In this document: positions 52,544 through 61,001 of the stretch, in pieces
Layout: each line of letters begins with the position of its first letter
How positions within the stretch are numbered: position 1 is the first letter of the stretch
Assembly: GCA_049116495.1 (NCBI GenBank)
Contig: JAGDYV010000036.1
Coordinates: 1 to 64,000, forward strand
Length of the DNA stretch: 64,000 nucleotides
Reading direction: 5' to 3'
Source of the DNA: CAJQQK01 sp049116495
GTDB lineage: Bacteria > Pseudomonadota > Alphaproteobacteria > Rhizobiales > Hyphomicrobiaceae
Made by a program: the position numbers and the translations under genes
Notes under the pieces: model-generated
The model's database searches: none
Told to the model about the DNA's origin: nothing
Seen by the model: only the letters and a program-made list of their open reading frames with translations

Positions 52544-54028
52544 ATGATCAAGACGCCCATCCTTATCGTCGGCGCCGGCCCTTCGGGCCTCATGCTATCC
52601 GCACAACTCCATCGCTACGGTGCTGCTCATGTCATTGTCGATCAAAAGGAAGGTGTGACCGATCTGAGCAAAGCGCTTGCTGTTCAAGCGCGAACGCTCG
52701 AACAGTATCAACAACTCGGGATTGCGGAGACCGCCATCGCACAGGGTTTTGTCGCCAAGAGTGTGCGGTTCATTGTGAACGGGCGCGTCCGTGCCAAGAT
52801 ACCGCTTGGCGAAATCGGTGCCGGCCTCAGTCCCTATCCATACCTGTTCATTCTTGAGCAATCACGAAATGAAGCCTTGATATTAGACACGATCACGAAC
52901 CAAGGTGGCGACGTTCAGTGGGGAACGCAGGTCACGGACGTGAACCAAATCCATGAGGGTTATACGGGGACGTTGAAGCGGCACGATGGCTCGTCCGAAA
53001 TGTTCGAGTGTCAATATCTGATCGGTTGTGGCGGGGCGAGCAGTCCGGTCCGGCATTTTTTAGGCATGCCCTTTCGAGGTGGCACGAACGAGCAGTTGTT
53101 CTTTGTCGCGGACATTGAATTGGAGGTTGACCTGGAAAAGCAAGGCTTGCTTCTAGCCATCAACAAAAGCGAGTTTCTGGCGTTCTTCCCAATGTCCGGG
53201 CCGCAGCAGTATCGTGCGATAGGCGTGTTGCCGCAGTCGATCAAAAATCCCGATGACTTTTCGTTTGATGATTTGAAAGACCACATTGAGGGCAACTTTG
53301 GTTTGCCCGCCAAGGTCATTGGCCACTCCTGGCACGCAGGATATCGGGTCCATCACCGTATCGTTGACAATTTTCGGTCTGGCAATGCGTTTCTCGTTGG
53401 TGATGCCGCGCACATCCACAGCCCAGCCGGTGGCCAGGGCATGAACACCGGCCTCGGCGACGCGATTAACCTCGGATGGAAACTCGCAGGTGTCGTCAAC
53501 GGATGGTGTGAGGCGAAGATTCTGGACTCTTACAATGATGAACGTCGCCCTTTTGGCGTGCAGCTCGTGCATACGACCGATCGAGCATTCACGATGATGG
53601 TTTCAAAGAGTTGGCTCCCCCGCCTGGTCCGCACGCATATACTGCCGATAGCCTTAAGTACCGTCTTGCAATTCGAGCGCTTGAGAAGCTTGATGTTCAA
53701 GACGGTTTCGCAAACTCGCATTTCGTATCGAGGACGTATGTTAAGCGATGGTACTCGTAGTGGTTCAATTCACTCTGGTGATCGCTTTCCGTGGTTTGAA
53801 TGGGATGGCGGCAGCAGTTATGATTGGCTCGTCAATCCTGGATATATTGTCCTCAATTTCGGTGATGCACCGCCATGCACTGTCGCGGACTGGAGCGGCC
53901 CTTCAACGCAAATCGACGTGGATGGCCCAGCAGCTCTTGCGGCCATGTCCGCCGGTTTGCCACGTCGAGGCAATGTTGTTGTGCGACCCGACATGCATGT
54001 GGCGCAGATTGTTGACGAGCAAGTGTAA
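52544..54028 (+). CDS. FAD-dependent phenol/aromatic monooxygenase (PheA/TfdB family)
   Basis: 494 residues. GxGxxG motif IVGAGPSGLML, the DG motif region and the second FAD motif GDAAHIHSPAGGQGMNTG are clear. The C-terminal thioredoxin-like domain ends VVVRPDMHVAQIVDE. Members hydroxylate phenols and other aromatics with NAD(P)H and O2. ATG 52544 chosen; GGAG precedes it. The stop at 54028 lies only 6 bases before the tRNA-Asn 3' end on the other strand. Confidence 0.92.
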   Translation: MIKTPILIVGAGPSGLMLSAQLHRYGAAHVIVDQKEGVTDLSKALAVQARTLEQYQQLGIAETAIAQGFVAKSVRFIVNGRVRAKIPLGEIGAGLSPYPYLFILEQSRNEALILDTITNQGGDVQWGTQVTDVNQIHEGYTGTLKRHDGSSEMFECQYLIGCGGASSPVRHFLGMPFRGGTNEQLFFVADIELEVDLEKQGLLLAINKSEFLAFFPMSGPQQYRAIGVLPQSIKNPDDFSFDDLKDHIEGNFGLPAKVIGHSWHAGYRVHHRIVDNFRSGNAFLVGDAAHIHSPAGGQGMNTGLGDAINLGWKLAGVVNGWCEAKILDSYNDERRPFGVQLVHTTDRAFTMMVSKSWLPRLVRTHILPIALSTVLQFERLRSLMFKTVSQTRISYRGRMLSDGTRSGSIHSGDRFPWFEWDGGSSYDWLVNPGYIVLNFGDAPPCTVADWSGPSTQIDVDGPAALAAMSAGLPRRGNVVVRPDMHVAQIVDEQV

Positions 54029-54034
54029 AAATGC

Positions 54035-54109
54035 TGGCTCTGGCGCCTGGGTTCGAACCGGGACTGACCGATTAACAGTCGGGCGTGCTACCATTGACAC
54101 TACGCCAGA
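54035..54109 (-). tRNA. tRNA-Asn (GTT)
   Basis: Reading the minus strand, TCTGGCG pairs with CGCCAGA as acceptor, G discriminator and encoded CCA. D-arm GTGT...GCAC, anticodon loop CTGTTAA (anticodon GTT), T-loop TTCGAAC. Two stem mismatches (27-43 C-T and 51-63 C-A) make it less regular than a typical housekeeping tRNA-Asn. First of three tRNAs on this strand. Confidence 0.85.
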
Positions 54110-54118
54110 ACATCTAAC

Positions 54119-54192
54119 TTGGTGACCGCCTCGGTTTGCGAGTGCGACGTCGTAATACCTGCCGCCCTGATCTGGGAGGTGGCGATCACCAA
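54119..54192. repeat. 12-bp imperfect inverted repeat between two tRNA genes
   Basis: Arms at 54119-54130 and 54181-54192 match with one mismatch and a 50-base spacer. Total length is tRNA-like, but no anticodon arm or TTCRA loop can be drawn on either strand. Could be a decayed tRNA or a transcript hairpin. Confidence 0.4.
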
Positions 54193-54228
54193 TCTCTCAC
54201 GGCCAACAACGAGGGCTGGCCGATATCT

Positions 54229-54303
54229 TGGAGGTCACGCCCGGACTCGAACCGGGGCCTTCGGGGTTGCAATCCGACGCATCTACCCTTCTGCCACGTG
54301 ACC
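54229..54303 (-). tRNA. tRNA-Cys (GCA)
   Basis: Acceptor GGTCACG/CGTGACC, U73 (a tRNA-Cys identity base) and encoded CCA. D-arm TGGCAG...ATGC, anticodon loop TTGCAAC with anticodon GCA, T-arm CCCGG-TTCGAGT-CCGGG perfect. One mismatch (A-C) at 31-39. Middle gene of the array. Confidence 0.87.
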
Positions 54304-54374
54304 TGTTAACGGCGCCGGTTTGGGGGGCGAACCGCCGCCAGTGAAGGTTGTGTTAGTCATACGCTGTGATGCTA

Positions 54375-54450
54375 TGGTGCCGAGGGATGGATTTGCACCA
54401 CCGACGCGCTGGCCTTCAACCAGCCGCTCTACTCGCTGAGCTACCTCGGC
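54375..54450 (-). tRNA. tRNA-Phe (GAA)
   Basis: Acceptor GCCGAGG/CCTCGGC, discriminator A and encoded CCA. D-arm GCTC...GAGC, anticodon stem GCTGG/CCAGC with loop TTGAAGG (anticodon GAA). The T-loop reads TGCAAAT where TTCRANY is expected, so base 55 is not T, a rare change. First of the array in transcription order. Confidence 0.85.
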
Positions 54451-54913
54451 ATTTGATTGGCGGAAGTGGAGGGCATCGAATTCGCAAGGCCCTACATCCT
54501 TCGGATTGCGCTTCCATGTTTGTGGCGCGCGGAAGGATGCTGCTTAACAGCGTCGCAATTTCGGGAATTCTGAGTTGGTAAAGTCAGCACCCTTCGCGCA
54601 TCAACAGTCGTAGCCGTACCAGCAAAAACTGGCGGCGTTCTCGACCAAATATGATGCTGCGGAATTGACGAACATTGTCCTGTCTCAGTTGTGCTGAAGC
54701 GGCGCGATGCCGCGAGAGATCGGCGGTATAGGCCACGCCGGCGGCAGACGTCAAGCGGCAATATTGTGGCAGAGGTCGGAGCATGGATGACCAGTGCTCT
54801 TATGGCCAAATATCATGAGCGGCCTTCACTTCTATGTTTGCACCCGGCAGCAGTTTGCTCGAAAGTCGAACGGCCGACGTCGGCTGAGATCGAAGGTCGC
54901 CGATCTGGATAGA
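54451..54913. other. Intergenic region upstream of the tRNA array and downstream of the sulfatase
   Basis: About 460 bases. The promoter of the tRNA array should lie at the left, on the minus strand. Frames here are short and arginine-rich without family resemblance. No integrase, repeat or attachment site was recognised. Confidence 0.4.
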
Positions 54914-56566
54914 CTACTGTCGCGTTGCCTTGCGGTTCCGATATTTCACGGTCAACTCAAGTGGTGTGTCGTTCTCATCGTAAACGCCGAGAATGACGCC
55001 GCGTCGACGTGCCTTTGTTCTCATCTCGACAAGTTGCGCTTCTGATCTCGTCGTCCGCTGAGACTGTCTTCGGGACCAGGCAGACAAATGATCGTACATC
55101 TCATTGATGACGTGCGCATGCGCCTCGCTGTCCCCAAGGTCGACCAACTCGTCGGGGTCGTTTTCAAGGTCAAACAGCATCGACTGGCTGTCGCCTTCGA
55201 AGTGCATCAGCTTCCACTTTTTTGTGGCGACCATGAACATAACCGCTTCGCGCACGCCATGATCCAGAATGGTGGCCATTGGCGTTGCAGAGTAATCATA
55301 CTCGCAGATGACATAGTCACGACCCGTGTCTTGAACCTTTCCGTGCAGGAGCGGAAGCAGCGACCTGCCTTCGACAATATGTTGCGGAGGCTCGGCACCG
55401 GCGGCCTCAATGAAGGTTGGCACAAGATCAATGCTTTCTACGAGCGAGTCGCAAACGGTCCCGCGCGAAGCGTTTGCTGCATCAGAGGGATCATAGATGA
55501 TCAGCGGGACTTTCGTGGACGCGTCGTGAAAGAATGTCTTCTCCCCCATCCAATGGTCGCCAAGAAAGTCACCATGATCGGAGGTCAACACCACCATCGT
55601 GTCTTCCATTCGTCCCGTCTCTTCAAGCCATTTGATGAGGACGCCCATCTGGTCGTCGACCTGCTTGATGAGCCCCATGTAGGCCGGGATGACGGCCGCT
55701 CGAACGTGATCCTTGCTGAAGCTTTTGCCGATCGGGTTGTCCATGAATGCCCGAAGCACCGGGTGCGCGTTTTGATACTCCTCGTCTGATCGGACCGGCG
55801 GCACGATGTGTTCGGACGTGTACATGGAGTGATACGGTTCCGGTACAATGTAGGGCCAGTGTGGCTTGATGTACGAGAGGTGGCAGCACCACGGCGCGTC
55901 GGCCTGTGCGATAAACTCCATGCCTCTGCGGGTAAGATAGGGCGTTTCACTATCCTCCTGCGCAATGTTGGCGGGCTGGGTCGCATTTTTCAGAAACCAG
56001 CCGGACAGAACATTGTCGTCGTCATCTATCCCGGAATTGGCATAATCGTGCCAAGGGTTGTCGCTGTCGTAGCCGCGTTCGCGCAAGTAGTTGTTGTAGG
56101 TTTCGGCCGGTATCTCATCGTAAGTCCCATCGGGGCCTTCCGGAAGCATGCCATCATCGCGCTCGAAAACATCAAAGCCGCATTCTGCAACGCGGGCCCC
56201 AATCAGCGAGTCCGGTGCCAGTCCCAACCGCGCCATGCCCTCGGCGTCCGCTCGCATATGCGTCTTCCCAACCAGCCAGCATGACATCCCGGCTTTGCGC
56301 AGATGATCTCCTAACGTCTGCTCGCCGACTTTGAGTGGAATTCCGTTCCAAGATGCACCATGAGAATGGACGTATCGCCCCGTGTAAGTCGACATTCGCG
56401 AGGAGCCACAGATTGGAGATTGTATGTATGCGCGCGTGAAGCGCACACCACGTTTGGCGAGCTGATCAATGTTCGGTGTTTTCAGATACGGATGACCATA
56501 GCAGCTGAGGTAGTCCCAGCGGAGCTGATCGAACATGATGAATAGTATGTTTTTCGCCTTGGCCAT
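54914..56566 (-). CDS. Sulfatase-like alkaline phosphatase-superfamily hydrolase
   Basis: 550 residues. N-terminal metal motif FIMFDQLRWD, the active-site segment QSPICGSSRMSTYTGR and C-terminal metal motif TSDHGDFLGDH are clear. The nucleophile Cys (residue 53) is present, which in type I sulfatases becomes formylglycine, but the following pattern is C-G-S-S-R rather than C-x-P/A-x-R. It may be a sulfatase or a phosphonate monoester hydrolase. ATG 56566 preferred over GTG 56593. Confidence 0.85.
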   Translation of the reverse strand: MAKAKNILFIMFDQLRWDYLSCYGHPYLKTPNIDQLAKRGVRFTRAYIQSPICGSSRMSTYTGRYVHSHGASWNGIPLKVGEQTLGDHLRKAGMSCWLVGKTHMRADAEGMARLGLAPDSLIGARVAECGFDVFERDDGMLPEGPDGTYDEIPAETYNNYLRERGYDSDNPWHDYANSGIDDDDNVLSGWFLKNATQPANIAQEDSETPYLTRRGMEFIAQADAPWCCHLSYIKPHWPYIVPEPYHSMYTSEHIVPPVRSDEEYQNAHPVLRAFMDNPIGKSFSKDHVRAAVIPAYMGLIKQVDDQMGVLIKWLEETGRMEDTMVVLTSDHGDFLGDHWMGEKTFFHDASTKVPLIIYDPSDAANASRGTVCDSLVESIDLVPTFIEAAGAEPPQHIVEGRSLLPLLHGKVQDTGRDYVICEYDYSATPMATILDHGVREAVMFMVATKKWKLMHFEGDSQSMLFDLENDPDELVDLGDSEAHAHVINEMYDHLSAWSRRQSQRTTRSEAQLVEMRTKARRRGVILGVYDENDTPLELTVKYRNRKATRQ

Positions 56567-56713
56567 CGCTTCAGTTCCATCTTCGCCGGACACATTGAGG
56601 CGGCATTCTCACAGCTTCCTGACAACCACGCAACGGCGTCGTCGTTGCCATCTTCGACACCCGCGATAGGACGCTTGTTCCGATACAATTTTTTCTGCGA
56701 GTTGCAAACGAAA

Positions 56714-58342
56714 TCAATCGAGTAGATTGACCGGCAGATAGGACCTGACGGTGACGATCCTTTTCGATGATCGGTCTCGCATCACGTACTCGCGGTATGG
56801 AGGCAACTCACCATCAGGTTGAGCTGCCGCCGTGAAACCTCTCAGGATGACATAGTCTTGCGAGCGGTCGCCGGAAATGACGAGAGGTTGGTCGCGAAAT
56901 GAGATGTTGCCCGGATCCACAATTATGCCATTGGCCGCGCCGTTCCGCAGGTCAATTGAGCGAATGTGGAATTGCTGGTTCTTCGAAAACCGCACATAGC
57001 CGCCCCGACTGACGATCATGCGCAGGTTTTTGCGACGCGCCACTTTGTCGGCCAGACCGGGATAAAACGGTACCGCTGCAAGCGCCGACGCGGTTAGAAA
57101 CGGCGGCCTTGGCGGTAAGGCGACACGTATGCCGCGCGCGAAAACAAACCCCTGCCAGCGACGCTGACCCATCTTCACCCGTGCGACGAGACCATCGTTT
57201 CCGTGCTCTATGCGCCAAGCATAGCTGGGATGCAACCAGACATGGTCGCCGTCCTCATCGCCGCTGACGCGCACCAACCGATTGGTAGGCAGCGTATTAC
57301 CAGGCCGGACGAGAAGAACATCCGGTAAGGCGTTGGCGAGGTCGACCACATCGATACGCCGCCGGACATCGGTCTGGAGGTAGTGGAAGCCGCCGTTTTC
57401 GGAAGTGGCGACAATTGTCGAGTGCTCAAGGTCCGCCCGCAAGCGCGCGCGAGGGCGTTCGCCCGTGACCGTGACAGATGGTGCAATCCCTTCGACAGTG
57501 GCGAGCGGGCCGTTGTCGGTGTCGTTTGGTTTGGCAGGCTTCCAACAAGCCGGTTCGGCAAGGACGATACGATCAGATCGATCGGCCGTGAATTGGATAT
57601 CTGCGTGCGCGACATGTCGGAAGGCATGAAGACTGAGGCCCATGACATTTGGGCTATCGTTGCGCATATTGATGAACGCCTTTTGCCCAAGCGGGCCAAC
57701 CTGTTTTGATGGTATGGCGATCCAACCCGATTGCTCCCAGCGTACGATTGAAATTGCTCCGGCGGTGGAGGCGGTTGCTGACACCGGCTTTTGCGATCCA
57801 ATCGCGGGGGCAGGCTGTTGCGGCATCGGCACTATTGTTCGTTCGGGACGAGTCAGGATCAGAGTTCCCGGCGGTGCCTTGAATGTCAATTCGCCAAAAG
57901 TTTGCGATTGGCCGCGAAAGAACTGAATGTCGTCGCGTTCCTTTTCAGTCCGCCAATCGATATCGGGATCCAGGACAACGGTGTCAAAAAGATCTGCTGT
58001 GACTTCGACATTGCCGCCGGCTGCTTCAAAGAATGACTGCGGAAGGACAAAGGTGTCGAACTGGCCATTGCGCATATCGATGTGTTCCATCGAGATCAGG
58101 CGCCTGCCCGTCAGGAAGGCATCGCTGGGTCCGCCGACGCGTATTGTGTCGCGACCGCCACCGCCGTTCATTGTGATCGGGAATTCCGAATGAACGAGCG
58201 GTAGTATGGTCTTGTTGTCCAGCGCCACTGCAGTGCGTTCAAGCTGTGCGGCACAAGTCTCTGCAATTGCGCTGTGCGTGAACCCGCCCACAAGCAACAC
58301 AATAGCTTTTAATGGTGTGCTCCAGATCGCCGGTCGCATCAC
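56714..58342 (-). CDS. Secreted protein with four diverged ~48-residue repeats
   Basis: 542 residues. Signal peptide about 1-27 (cleavage near SAIA). Four internal units can be aligned by eye at residues 82-130, 221-267, 328-376 and 457-503; each has the pattern IDhRNG or similar, a short hydrophobic strand, then LxVxGDxxDxVxL (examples HIDMRNGQFDTFVL, SIDLRNGAANGIIV, LVISGDRSQDYVIL). The units resemble the short D-L-x-N-G ... GD-x-x-D repeats of large bacterial adhesins. Between units 1 and 2 a Pro/Thr linker. Family not recognised; likely a periplasmic or surface protein. Confidence 0.72.
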   Translation of the reverse strand: MMRPAIWSTPLKAIVLLVGGFTHSAIAETCAAQLERTAVALDNKTILPLVHSEFPITMNGGGGRDTIRVGGPSDAFLTGRRLISMEHIDMRNGQFDTFVLPQSFFEAAGGNVEVTADLFDTVVLDPDIDWRTEKERDDIQFFRGQSQTFGELTFKAPPGTLILTRPERTIVPMPQQPAPAIGSQKPVSATASTAGAISIVRWEQSGWIAIPSKQVGPLGQKAFINMRNDSPNVMGLSLHAFRHVAHADIQFTADRSDRIVLAEPACWKPAKPNDTDNGPLATVEGIAPSVTVTGERPRARLRADLEHSTIVATSENGGFHYLQTDVRRRIDVVDLANALPDVLLVRPGNTLPTNRLVRVSGDEDGDHVWLHPSYAWRIEHGNDGLVARVKMGQRRWQGFVFARGIRVALPPRPPFLTASALAAVPFYPGLADKVARRKNLRMIVSRGGYVRFSKNQQFHIRSIDLRNGAANGIIVDPGNISFRDQPLVISGDRSQDYVILRGFTAAAQPDGELPPYREYVMRDRSSKRIVTVRSYLPVNLLD

Positions 58343-58576
58343 GTTGCCTCATGGATCGCTTCTTTCGCAGGATCGGCATAGCCAATGGAGAAAACGTTAA
58401 CTCAGGCGTTACGCCCGTTCGAATTTGTAGGTCATGCTTAACAGGTATCAAGGCGCATCAAGTCGATACTGGATATGGACAAGACGAACCGGTGTGATGC
58501 GGGCTATAAGCGAATGAAGAAGACGGTGAAGGATGCCGGCCGGGGGCCGAACCGGGAGAAAACCAAGGGGACAAAG

Positions 58577-59770
58577 ATGGATAGAGCGGCCGAGATCAAC
58601 ATTCTGAAGAAGCTGCTGCACTACGCTGAAACCAAGTCCACGGCGATGGCTGATGCACCATGGTACAACGAAGTCTCGGCCTATACCTGTCCGCAACGTC
58701 ACGCCAGCGAAGAAAAGCTTCTAATTCGGGAACGGCCACTGGTGATGGGGCTCTCGTGTGACTGGCCGACATCCACAACCTTTCGCACCGATGACTATGC
58801 CGGTGTGCCGATCCTTACGGTGCGTGGTGGCGATGGCAAGCTGCGCGCCTTCCTCAACGTTTGCAGGCATCGCGGCGCCAAGGTCGCGGAAGGTTGTGGT
58901 GAGGCAACGGCATTCACCTGCCCATATCACGCCTGGACCTATGGCAGCGATGGAGCGTTGCGCGGGCTACCGGAGGAGGAGCCATCCTTTCCGGGCGTTC
59001 GGGCCGAGAGAGCGGGATTGACGCCGCTGCCGCTTGCTGAGAAATACGGCATGGTCTGGGTTATACCCACTCCGGCTGTCGATGGCAGCACCGATTTCGA
59101 TATCGAGCCTTGGCTCGGTGGCCTCAGTGCCGACCTCGCATTCTGGAAGCTTGATGGCTACCACTTCCATGACCGCCACATTCACACCGAGGAAATGAAT
59201 TGGAAGCTGCTCGTGGACACATTCCACGAGGGCTACCATTTCGGCTTCCTACACAGCGAGTCGCTACGCGGGATTTTGCTCCATAACATTAGTGACTTCG
59301 AGACGTTCGGGCCGAATTTTCGATTGGTCTACCCGCGGCCTAAACTCGATCGTTTGCGAATGACACCTGAAGCGGAGTGGGATCTGATGTGGAATACGAC
59401 GCTGGTCTATTCGATGTTTGCCAACACGATTCTGTCACCGCAAGGCGACCACATGGAAGTCTTCCGAATTCTGCCTGTGCCGGGAAAGGTTGACCGGGCC
59501 ATCATGGAGACCTCATTATACATTCCGAAACCGGTTGAGAATGCCGAAGAGAAGCGGCATTGGGATGCCAATCTGGCGCTCACGGTCAAGGTGGTCACGA
59601 CCGAGGATTTCCCGGCGAGTCGGACCATGCAACTCGGGTTCGGCTCAGGAGCACAGTCGCACGTCGTCTATGGCCGCAATGAGCCGGCGCTGGCGCATTA
59701 TCACAAGTCAATTCGGCATGCGCTTGGGCTACCCGTCGACGATGGCGTGCACGAGAGCGCTGAGCCTTAG
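58577..59770 (+). CDS. Rieske non-heme iron oxygenase, alpha subunit
   Basis: 397 residues. Rieske ligands CRHRGAKVAEGCG and CPYHAWTYG; mononuclear iron site DTFHEGYHFGFLH. Related to aromatic-ring and carnitine/choline-type oxygenases. ATG 58577 chosen, AAGGGG upstream; a 34-codon upstream extension has no similarity. No reductase adjacent. It converges with the Ldh-family gene, 15 bases between stops. Confidence 0.92.
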   Translation: MDRAAEINILKKLLHYAETKSTAMADAPWYNEVSAYTCPQRHASEEKLLIRERPLVMGLSCDWPTSTTFRTDDYAGVPILTVRGGDGKLRAFLNVCRHRGAKVAEGCGEATAFTCPYHAWTYGSDGALRGLPEEEPSFPGVRAERAGLTPLPLAEKYGMVWVIPTPAVDGSTDFDIEPWLGGLSADLAFWKLDGYHFHDRHIHTEEMNWKLLVDTFHEGYHFGFLHSESLRGILLHNISDFETFGPNFRLVYPRPKLDRLRMTPEAEWDLMWNTTLVYSMFANTILSPQGDHMEVFRILPVPGKVDRAIMETSLYIPKPVENAEEKRHWDANLALTVKVVTTEDFPASRTMQLGFGSGAQSHVVYGRNEPALAHYHKSIRHALGLPVDDGVHESAEP

Positions 59771-59785
59771 GTTGGAACCGTTATT

Positions 59786-60850
59786 CTAATCGAGCAGCCA
59801 TGGCGCCGCAGCCGCCTGTGCGATCTGGCGAACCTGTGCCATCAATCCGGAACCTACCGGAATGCCATCGCGCAGGCGCGCCTCAGCCAGCAACCATTGT
59901 GGATCGCCGGCGACCATGACAGGTTGCCCGGGATCAACCGGCGGTGTGCCGCGTAGCGCGCCGAGAAACGTCGCTACGTCGTCTTCGAAATCGCCGGCGC
60001 TGCGGAAAATGGCCGGATCGATCGCCATGAAAAAATGGCCGATGTCCATGCCGATCGGCTTCTTAGTATGTTCCGGGTCGGTGATCAGCGTGGCGCCTGA
60101 GAGGCAGGAGCCAAGGATGTTCACCATTACCGACAATCCATAGCCTTTGTAGCTCGAATTCTCCGGCGAACCGCCCAGCGACGTCAGTGATCCGCCTTTC
60201 TGCTTTGCGACCAACGGGTCGTTAGACGGGCGGCCTTCGCTGTCCAGCACCCAGCCGTCCGGTGTCGGGAGGTTTTCATTCGCCTTGTTGCGAATGCGGC
60301 CCGCGGCAACCGTCGTCGTTGCCATATCGAGAAGAAACGGCGTGCTGTCCGCACTCGGGGCCGCGAACGACCACGGATCGGTACCAAGCCTTGCCTGTTT
60401 GCCAAATGTCGGTGCGACCTGAACACTGGAGGCCGATGTGCAGGTCATGCCAACAAGGCCGGCGTTTGCTGCCATCAGCGTGTAGAACCCGGCAGCGCCG
60501 AAATGGGCCGATGCGCGCACCACCGTGGCGGCCATCCCGACAGTTTTGGCCTTTTCGATCGCAGCCGACATGGCAAAGTGTGCCGGCACGTGGCCGAGCC
60601 CACCACCGCCGTCGATGACGGCCGACACCGGCGTCTCAGAAATGACCCGCGGTTCGGCGTCCATGCGCGCTCGACCATTGCGGCGCAACAAATCGTAGCC
60701 AGGGATCATCGAAATGCCGTGACTATCGACACCGTGCAGATCTGCCCATGCCAGTACCTCGGCGGTGATCTCGGCGTTATCCTCGGGCATACCCCAACCG
60801 AGCAGGATCGCTTTCAATTGCGCGCGGTGATCGTCATACGTGGCAGGCAT
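59786..60850 (-). CDS. Ldh-family (malate/L-sulfolactate) NAD(P) oxidoreductase
   Basis: 354 residues. The family start (LLGWGMPEDNAEITAEVLAWADLHGVDSHGI), GHVPAHFAMSAAIEKAK, HFGAAGFYTLMAA and TPFLLDMATTTVAAG are typical. Members oxidise or reduce 2-hydroxy acids such as malate, sulfolactate or ureidoglycolate. ATG 60850, GAGG upstream. It lies between the Rieske gene and the DpgC-like gene, divergent from the latter. Confidence 0.9.
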   Translation of the reverse strand: MPATYDDHRAQLKAILLGWGMPEDNAEITAEVLAWADLHGVDSHGISMIPGYDLLRRNGRARMDAEPRVISETPVSAVIDGGGGLGHVPAHFAMSAAIEKAKTVGMAATVVRASAHFGAAGFYTLMAANAGLVGMTCTSASSVQVAPTFGKQARLGTDPWSFAAPSADSTPFLLDMATTTVAAGRIRNKANENLPTPDGWVLDSEGRPSNDPLVAKQKGGSLTSLGGSPENSSYKGYGLSVMVNILGSCLSGATLITDPEHTKKPIGMDIGHFFMAIDPAIFRSAGDFEDDVATFLGALRGTPPVDPGQPVMVAGDPQWLLAEARLRDGIPVGSGLMAQVRQIAQAAAAPWLLD

Positions 60851-61001
60851 TTTTTGTTTCCTCGACGTTTGGCAGACCAACGGAATTTTCGACTAAGCGC
60901 GACGCGCTTGACACCTATTTGAGGCAACCATACGGTCCGAGCGAGTTCAAGCTGGAAAACATCCGGCTTTCGATGAGGCTGGTTCAACGGGAGATGCTGC
61001 G

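Noticed and set aside
53748..54125. Frameshift near the end of the flavin monooxygenase gene
   Set aside because: A long overlapping frame exists, but the main frame carries a normal C-terminus with the family's final motif, so no frameshift is needed.
54119..54192. Fourth tRNA in the array
   Set aside because: The ends pair, but neither strand gives a T-loop or anticodon arm. Kept only as a repeat.
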